DNA of 27,191 bases, from contig QXVZ01024771.1 in assembly GCA_008931825.1 (NCBI GenBank), positions 1-27,191 on the forward strand. Reading direction: 5' to 3'. The notes under the pieces are model-generated. The model had not been told where the DNA came from, made no database searches, and saw only the letters and a list, made by a program, of their open reading frames with translations. Of this stretch, positions 19,974-27,191 are shown piece by piece. The stretch's first letter is position 1. Every line of letters starts with the position of its first letter. Position numbers and translations under genes: made by a program. The DNA comes from Phallusia fumigata. Taxonomy: Eukaryota; Chordata; Ascidiacea; Phlebobranchia; Ascidiidae.

Positions 19974-21556
19974 GCATGACTGACTACGCCAACTTTATAA
20001 AACAGCGACATCTAGCAACATATTGTTAAAACATAACTTGTCCGCTAAGTAGCAGTAGAGACTTTTAAGTGTGTAAGAAGACACTGCTCGTGATCGCCTT
20101 TCTAAAACTTTGGCAACTAAATTTTTGCAAAGTAACTCAATTTATTTCAATGATTATAAATTAGGTAATAAATTAAAATCAAACATAAACATGAGGCAGG
20201 CCATTTTTTAAAATAAGGGTAAAGTCGTATTTCTCGTTACAAGGTCAAAAATACAATAAAATGGCAAGTTTGGGTCAAATTCCGCAGTCACAAACTGCCT
20301 ACAGAACAAACACCGCGAAAAGGAATTTTCGAAGTCAAGGGAATGTTTAGATCCTAATAAAACCACAAAGAATAACTTAACTATGTTTTCGACTGTTTTG
20401 TAATTCGTAAGGTGATGTAATTTGTATTGTTGTTGTTTGTACCTATTGCACGATTTTGTGTATTCGAGTCATGTATTGCCTTGACAAAGACCACCTACGC
20501 AGGTCCTGGGAGGCAAAACGGTCAAAACGTTGTAATTTGAAAAAAGACTTTGAAAGAGCAGGAAGACCCATTTACTCGACCTGAAAGCAACGGCCTGTTC
20601 TGTTTTTGCGTATCATGTTAGTGATTTCCATGGACATCAGCAATGTTAATTGATTGATCAGTCTGGACGTCTCAAAACGGTCATCCGCAAACATTAAATA
20701 ACCTCCATTTCCTGAGAGGCTATCTGGTGCACATGGAAATAACTCGTGTTTATTAACTATACATTTGCCGTCCGGCCAGTCTCGCCGTCCTCTAAATTGA
20801 ACAGGTCAATCTGGTTTGATTTCCTCGGTTTGCTACGTCCCGCCTTAAGATTTGCACAAATAAACGACAACGTAAGGTTTTGTTTAAAAATCCGCCAAAT
20901 CCACTTACACAATGCGGTAGCACTTGGCCAACTCTTAGGGATGGGTCGTAAATATCGCTTAAAAACTCAGATTTAATCGTGACGACGCGAACGTATTTAC
21001 AACAAGTAGCCCACTGTTTGTTCGCTGGAAATAAATCAATAATAATGTGGTTGAATACTCAAACTGGGATTTGAGAAAATCGTTTAACAAAGTGACTTGT
21101 GTTCGTCAGTTAATACATACGTCTGAAATCAAAACTTCCAATGATAAAATCCTTCGCCCGAAAACTTAGCAACAATTTCAACAGCAAACGTTTGGAAAAC
21201 GCAACAGCCTACAGCGTGTTTCGCAGCAGATATTTTAGGTTTCATGGAAACCGAAAGGTCGGCGCCGCAATGGATCGGATGTCTACAACAGTACGTTTTT
21301 CAAGGTCCTACACCCGATGAAAAGGATGTCAACACGCTCAAACATTAGGGACATTTCAGATCATAACTATTTTATAACATGTAGCAAAAGCTATAGCAAC
21401 TTATAACGAAATTCTGGTATTAGGAGGCAGACCAAACTGATTTTGGTTGTTATAAGCAAACATGATTTCACGCTGTTTCGTTGAAATCCAATTCAGATGG
21501 CATATAACGTTTAGTGCGCCACGCGTGCCAATTGTAATGACAACCAAAGTTTGGCG

Positions 21557-21573
21557 TGACGTCAGCCGGAAGT
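21557..21573. promoter_or_regulatory. CRE + ETS cluster (also 23600-23616)
   Basis: TGACGTCA (21557-21564) is followed one base later by CCGGAAGT (21566-21573) and then another TGACG half-site. This CRE/ATF plus ETS pairing is typical of housekeeping-type promoters. It is identical in the second copy at 23600-23616. It lies about 1.8 kb upstream of the DHX16 ATG in the window's coordinates; which gene it serves, and in which direction, is unknown. Confidence 0.45.
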
Positions 21574-21869
21574 GACGTTTTAAACGCAACGTGTATTCGG
21601 TGCTTATGCGGGATAAAGCTAAACGGAAGGGACATGTCGAATCATATATCCGAGTTGGCACGCAACGCAAGTATATTTTTACCAGCCTATTCCAATAACA
21701 CCAATCCATATTCCGTATGTCTCATATACGTTCCGTTTATATCAGATGTAAACCACAAATAAATTCATTGCGTCACGCTAGGGTTTGTCACAACTATCCA
21801 GTCACCTTTGTTGTGACCGATATGTGTGACGTTGAAACACCGTTGCTGAAAGTTTCAATGTTTCCAAAT

Positions 21870-21877
21870 ATGCAAAT
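21870..21877 (+). promoter_or_regulatory. POU octamer ATGCAAAT (also 23913-23920)
   Basis: A perfect octamer sits about 300 bp from the CRE/ETS cluster and is kept in both copies. Chance occurrence is possible. Confidence 0.3.
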
Positions 21878-24226
21878 GACCGAAACGCTTACCCTGACAT
21901 TAAAGTGATCATAACCTTGAGATAGTGTTTCTCTTCAGTCGGGCAAATTTTCTTACTGTCGTAGAAATTTGCATGGAAACATTTTCTTCGCATTCCCCAA
22001 GTTGCTGGTTTGCTCAGCAAAAATCAAACTGCGAAACTTGGGTACATTGGTACAGCGCGAATTGAAAGGTCTAGCATCCGGCATTGAAATGCATTTGAAT
22101 GCTAGTTTTCACTGTGGCAGCTCGCCCAACCAGCAATTTTGAGCCGGTCGCTTGGCATAGCGGCTTCGTAATCACTGACGTACNAACGATTTTAAATTAG
22201 GTAATAAATTAAAATAAATCATAAACATGAGGCAGGCCATTTTTAAAAATAAGGGTAGAGTCGTATTTCTCGTTACAAGGTCAAAACTACAATAAAATGG
22301 CAAGTTTGGGTCAAATTCCGCAGTCACAAACTGTCTACAGAACAAACACCGCGAAAAGGAATTTTCGAAGTCAAGGGAATGTTTAGATCTTAATAAAACC
22401 ACAAAGAATAACTTAACTATGTTTTCGACTGTTTTGTAATTCGTAAGGTGATTTAATTTGTATTGTTGTTGTTTGTACCAACTGTACGATTTTGTGTATT
22501 CGAGTCATGTATTGCCTTGACAAAGACCACCTACGCAGGTCCTGGGAGGCAAAACGGTCAAAACGTTATAATTTGAAAAAAGCTTTAAAAGAGCGGGAAG
22601 ACGCATTTATTCGGTCTGAAAGCAACGGCCTATTCTGTTTTTGCGTATCATGTTAGCGATTTCCATGGACATCAGTAATATTAATTGATTGATCAGTCTG
22701 GACGTCTCAAAACGGACATCCGCAAACATTTAATAACCTCCATTTCCTGAGGGGCAATCTGGTACACATGGAAATAACTCGTGTTTATTAACTATACATT
22801 TGCCGTCCGGCCAGTCTCGCCGTACTCCAAATTGAACAGGTCAATCTGGTTTGATTTCCTCGGTTTACTACGTCCCGCCTTAAGATTTGCACAAATAAAC
22901 GACAACGTAAGGTTTTGTTTAAAAATCCGCCAAATCCACTTACACAATGAGGTAGCACTTGGCCAACTCTTAGGGATGGGTCGTAAATATTGCTTAAAAA
23001 CTCAGATTTAACCGTGACAACGCGAACGTATTTAGAACAAATAGCCCACTGTTTGTTCGCTGGAAATAAATCAATAATAATGTGGTTGAATACTCAAACT
23101 GGGATTTGAGAAAATCGCTTAACAAAGTGACTTGTGTTCGTCAGTTAAAACATATGTCTGAAATCAAAACTTCCAATGATAAAATCCTTCGCCCGAAAAC
23201 TTAGCAACAATTTCGACAGCAAACGTTTGGAAAACGCAACAGCCTTAAGCGTGTTTCGCGGCAGATATTTTAGGTTTCATGGAAACCGAAAGGTCGGCGC
23301 CGCAATGGATCGGATGTCTACAACAGTACGTTTTTCAAGGTCCTGCGCCCGATGAAAAGGATGTCAACACTTGCCTCACTCAAACATTAGGAACATTTTC
23401 AGATCATAACTATTTTATAGCATGTAGCAAAAGCTATAGCAACTTATAACGAAATTCTGGTATTAAGAGGCAGACAAAACTGATTTTGGTTGTTATAAGC
23501 AAACATGATTTCACGCTGTTTCGTTGAAATCCAATTCAGATGGCATATAACGTTTAGTGCGCCACGCGTGCCATTCGTAATGACAACCAAAGTTTGGCGT
23601 GACGTCAGCCGGAAGTGACGTTTCAAACGCAACGTGTATTCGGTGCTAATGCGGGATAGAGCTAAACGGAAGGGACATGTCGAATTATATATCTGAGTTG
23701 GCACGCAACGCAAGTATATTTTTACCAGCCTATTCCAATAATACCAATCTATATTCCGTATGTCTCATATACGTTCCGTTTATATCCGATGTAAATCACA
23801 AATATATTCATTGCGTCACGCTAGGGTTTGTCACAACTATCCAGTCACCTTTGTTGTGACCGATATGTGTGACGTTGAAACACCGTTGCTGAAAGTTTCA
23901 ATGTTTCCAAATATGCAAATGACCGAAACGCTTACCCTGACATTAAAGTGATCATAACCTTGAGATAGTGTTTCTCTTCAGTCGGGCAAATTTTCTTACT
24001 GTCGTAGAAATTTGCATGGAAACATTTTCTTCGCATTCCCCAAGTTGCTGGTTTGCTCAGCAAAAATCAAACTGCGAAACTTGGGTACATTGGTACAGCG
24101 CGAATTGAAAGGTCTAGCATCCGGCATTGAAATGCATTTGAATGCTAGTTTTCACTGTGGCAGCTCGCCCAACCAGCAATTTTGAGCCGGTCGCTTGGCA
24201 TAGCGGCTTCGTAATCACTGACGTAC

Positions 24227-27191
24227 CTTATGCCTATTAAGTGAAGTAATCTCTCCGGCAGACAAAAAGCTTAATTTGGCCGCGGGCGATCGTGTTTGAC
24301 TGTCGGTGTTGGTCGCTTCAGCTCGTGGCACAGCGAACAATGTGAAGCTAACGGCCAACTTGCAGCGGGGAAGTGCACGAAGGCGTTAAATTTAGCGCCC
24401 TTTGAGTTCGCGACGTTCAAGGTTCACTTTTTGTTCGATCCAAGCCGACTTTCTCTCACGGCGCGACGTCATCATGCTCGACGATGCGTAAGAGGGGATT
24501 ACGGAATACGAAATCCCCTGCACACCGTATGACGTACCAGCAATGCGTGTTGTTGAGAAAGTTGCAACAGGAAAATTGGGTGAGCACTTCAAGCGTTTTG
24601 TAAGGGCGGGATTCACCTTGGGACTGATGTTTATTGCTACGGTTTTGTCTTGCGTCATTCGGGAAAGATCGTTTTGTCACCAAAAAGTTCGACCTCGATA
24701 GCATCGTGGTCATGTTTCCTAAACAGCGTGTTTTTTATTTGCTCGGAATATTTCTTCTCCAGGCAAAATTTTTTTGTCTTCCAAAAATATACTCGAAGAA
24801 ACATTCACACTTTTAGCGGAAAAGCAATTTCGCTGTGACAAAGTTTGACAATTTATTTCGTAAATGAATAACAAAGCTGCTAAAACTGGAAACGAAATAC
24901 CAGAAATAGAACGATCATTAAAATCCCCAAGACGAAAATAATTGGATCGCAACCGCATCCGGTTTGTTGCGACTGCATGTTAAAATATTTGATAAAGTTT
25001 TTTCAAAATTCAATTCCTAATCTTATTTTTTGATTGTAACTAACAACTTAGTGAAGGTTGTGTGACCTAGAACATATTGGACACATTGCTACAAAACACA
25101 CTTCTGAAAAACAACATTTGATGCCTTTATCGATTTAATTGTTTCCTGCAAATGACGCATCGAGGCGCAAATACAATTTAAGATGCTTTTCTTAAAATTC
25201 CCTCATCAAGTTTCGTTGAACTATTCATTTTTTTAAAATCAGTTGATTGCTTAAAATTTCATCAGTTTCTGATTCACTTTAAAACACGACTGTTGATGTA
25301 AAGCTGCGCTGTTGCGTATCGATGATGTCACCAGTGTATTACGTAACGACAAAGTGACCGCAACCTCCTCTTACACAGGCGAAGAGTTTTTTGTGAATGA
25401 CACGAATCGTGTGAAATAAGATGAAGGCTTGCGAGAGGTTTACCTTTGCTATCATGTCGACCTAAAACATAACATGCAAATTACCCACTTAAAATACCTG
25501 AATTTTGGATCATCGTTTACTTATATCAAGTTTGTTTCTCATTGCATAGATTTACGTATAGCAACCTGTCAGAATTCCAATTTCATCTTTTTGTCGGGAC
25601 GGGTGTACCAAAGCCTATCAGATAATTCGTATATCATACGATCAACACAGCTTTCTATTTTATTTTTCATAATCAAGTTAAATCTTTGTAGTCGCCCATG
25701 CAACGCGATTGGTATCATATGGGCCTTGACCGGAGGCGCCAGGCGGACGCACAGATTTAAAGAAACATACTCCTTTCTTCCAAGGTGTGTCAATGTTAAT
25801 TTAAATAAAATATTTTGAGTGTCTGTTTTCCTGACCAGAAACGAACTATAAGTAACTATACATGTTATTTCTGGGTGAGAAAACTGACTGATAAAAAAAG
25901 GTTTACCACACAAATGGATGAAGATAGAGAAACAATAAACGTTTTGTGCTGTTACTCATTATACCTAGAGGGCTATACCTATTTTTTGCTATGGCCACGT
26001 CCGAATGTAACCTGCTTGACATGAAAATTACTATCCCATTGGTTACCATGTAAGGTCAAATGTAAATGGAACTATGCCCTGGATTCAATGCATTACCACC
26101 CAGTTATTTTAAATCAGATTGTAGGAAGTTGTTTCGGTGGTGAAGCCGAAAATGGGGCAAAACTGTCTCATCTCTTACTCAGCGAAATCCTTCCCCTAGC
26201 ACGAAAAATGAGAAGTCACGAGAACGAACAATTAGGTTACCGACTGCGAGTAACCACAAAAGCTGCTTCGTGTTCACCTTATCACGCTTTTTTAATGAAA
26301 TCAGCTATTTCCTTTGACCTTTGCAGGTCACAGGACAAGCAATTAACATCGTTTGCCCTCAGAAACAAACGGCAAAGATTGTAAGTTTTTAAAAGTATGT
26401 GTAAGTATGTTTTTGTCGCAGTTTAGTACTTTTATTATTCTTTTATTATTCAAGTGTTTCATATATGTTTCAATTTTCATGGTTTTTATTGTATAAAGCT
26501 GTGGGAAATGAAATCAAGTTGGTTTTCAATTCGCGAACTCCACCTGCAGAAATTCCAACGGGCAAAAGAAACAACACAAGATTTGAAATCGTTAAAACAC
26601 TGGAATGAAAATGCAGCAGGGAAGGCGTGTCCAGCATTACACCGTCGAAATGGAATCGACTGTACCGATCACAGGGGAATCTACCGAATTGTGGCTAATT
26701 TTCGGTGCGTGCGAGTTCACGTTAATTAAGCTCGAATTAGTACAACGAACACCTTTCCCAGTAAAGTGTCTTTGATTTTTTGATCGGATCGCTGTATAGA
26801 ACAGCTCAACGCAAACCTCATCGTGGTGAATACCACCATACCGCTCCGAGCAAAGAAGTTTTGTCTCGCTTTTTTTGTCATGCCGGCGTGGTCGGGCCAA
26901 AAATGCAGCCTGACCGTACTGTAAAATAGGTGGTCAATTATCGGTGTCCTCTGGCGACAATTCGCTCCCTAAATTGTTTTGCGGTGTTTCCATTTCGACC
27001 CCGAAACGTGTAGCAGGAAGCACATTGAACCGTGACTTGCACGCTGACTCACGTAATATTCTTTTAGGGCTGTATAGGTATGATGCTAAACATGGCGGTC
27101 TTATAGCAACAGTCATCAGCCCGACTTGCTCATCGCTTTCTAGCATGTCCTCAAGTAAACACACACATTTATTCAGTCAAACAACAAATCT
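24227..27191. other. No confident gene
   Basis: I recognise no protein family here. The longest open frames (25429-25818 plus, 25569-25913 minus) overlap each other and look like shadows of AT-rich sequence. The first has no ATG at its start. Two exon-shaped segments with good splice sites occur at 26327-26380 and 26550-26704 (plus), but I cannot assign a protein to them. A 70-codon ATG ORF at 27146-26934 (minus) carries two RFxV motifs. These are discussed as findings and none is safe enough to call a gene. Confidence 0.5.

Larger units (their letters stand above)
20149..24226. repeat. About 2.04-kb duplicated non-coding segment around a single N (two haplotypes)
   Basis: Positions 20149-22183 recur at 22185-24226, with an N at 22184 where the left copy ends and the right begins. 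The copies differ by many substitutions and small indels. Open frames in one copy are often broken or altered in the other; for example, the frame starting at 21606 stays open but stops early in the second copy. That argues against coding. No gene is recognised. A CRE/ETS cluster and an octamer are kept in both copies. The segment lies upstream of DHX16. Confidence 0.92.

Noticed and set aside
20746..20976. 76-codon plus ORF repeated at 22781-23011
   Set aside because: Differences between the copies change amino acids, the ORF does not begin with ATG, and no family is recognised; it is probably chance.
21401..21709. 102-codon minus-strand ORF in the duplicated segment
   Set aside because: In the other haplotype copy (23444-23713) the ORF is shorter and carries amino acid changes, unlike the synonymous-only pattern in real exons nearby.
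25429..25913. Long overlapping ORFs on both strands (129 and 114 codons)
   Set aside because: They overlap antisense, the plus one does not start with ATG, and neither shows a recognisable domain or splice context.
26088..26384. 98-codon plus-strand ORF with an ATG
   Set aside because: No homology is recognised, it has a mixed composition, and it conflicts in frame with the better exon-like signal at 26327-26380.

Overview
The window is nuclear DNA from an animal with a compact, AT-rich, highly heterozygous genome. The best guess is an ascidian tunicate such as Ciona: introns are short (about 65-800 bp), both genes are clearly animal orthologues, and duplicated stretches look like alleles a few percent apart. 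The species cannot be fixed from the sequence alone.

Two complete genes fill the middle. CFAP157 (plus strand, coding 5894-9610, 10 exons, 522 aa) is a ciliary/flagellar coiled-coil protein. DHX16 (minus strand, coding 19776-11690, 22 exons, 1035 aa) is the spliceosomal DEAH-box helicase orthologous to yeast Prp2. They converge tail to tail. In each copy of the junction their stop codons are only 4 bp apart, so each gene's 3' UTR must run into the other's coding exon. CFAP157 has a textbook RFX X-box about 280 bp upstream and a GC-AG first intron.

The window contains four single-N junctions (3194, 5192, 11066, 22184). At each one, the sequence ending at the N is repeated starting right after it: 114 bp, about 437 bp, about 2.07 kb and about 2.04 kb. 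These are almost certainly unmerged contig or haplotype overlaps, so about 4.7 kb of the window is counted twice. The third overlap falsely duplicates the last exon of CFAP157 and the last three exons of DHX16.

Layout: 1-1050 no recognised gene; 1051-1267 hAT-like miniature element; 1389-1589 one rhodopsin-class GPCR exon (minus); 1590-5628 no confident gene, with two false duplications; 5629-5893 CFAP157 promoter; 5894-9610 CFAP157; 8992-13132 duplicated convergent 3' ends; 11690-19776 DHX16; 19777-20148 DHX16 5' flank; 20149-24226 duplicated non-coding segment with a CRE/ETS cluster and an octamer; 24227-27191 no confident gene.

I saw no RNA gene, CRISPR array or novel multi-gene system. 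The most interesting biology is the interlocked convergent pair and the ciliary promoter.
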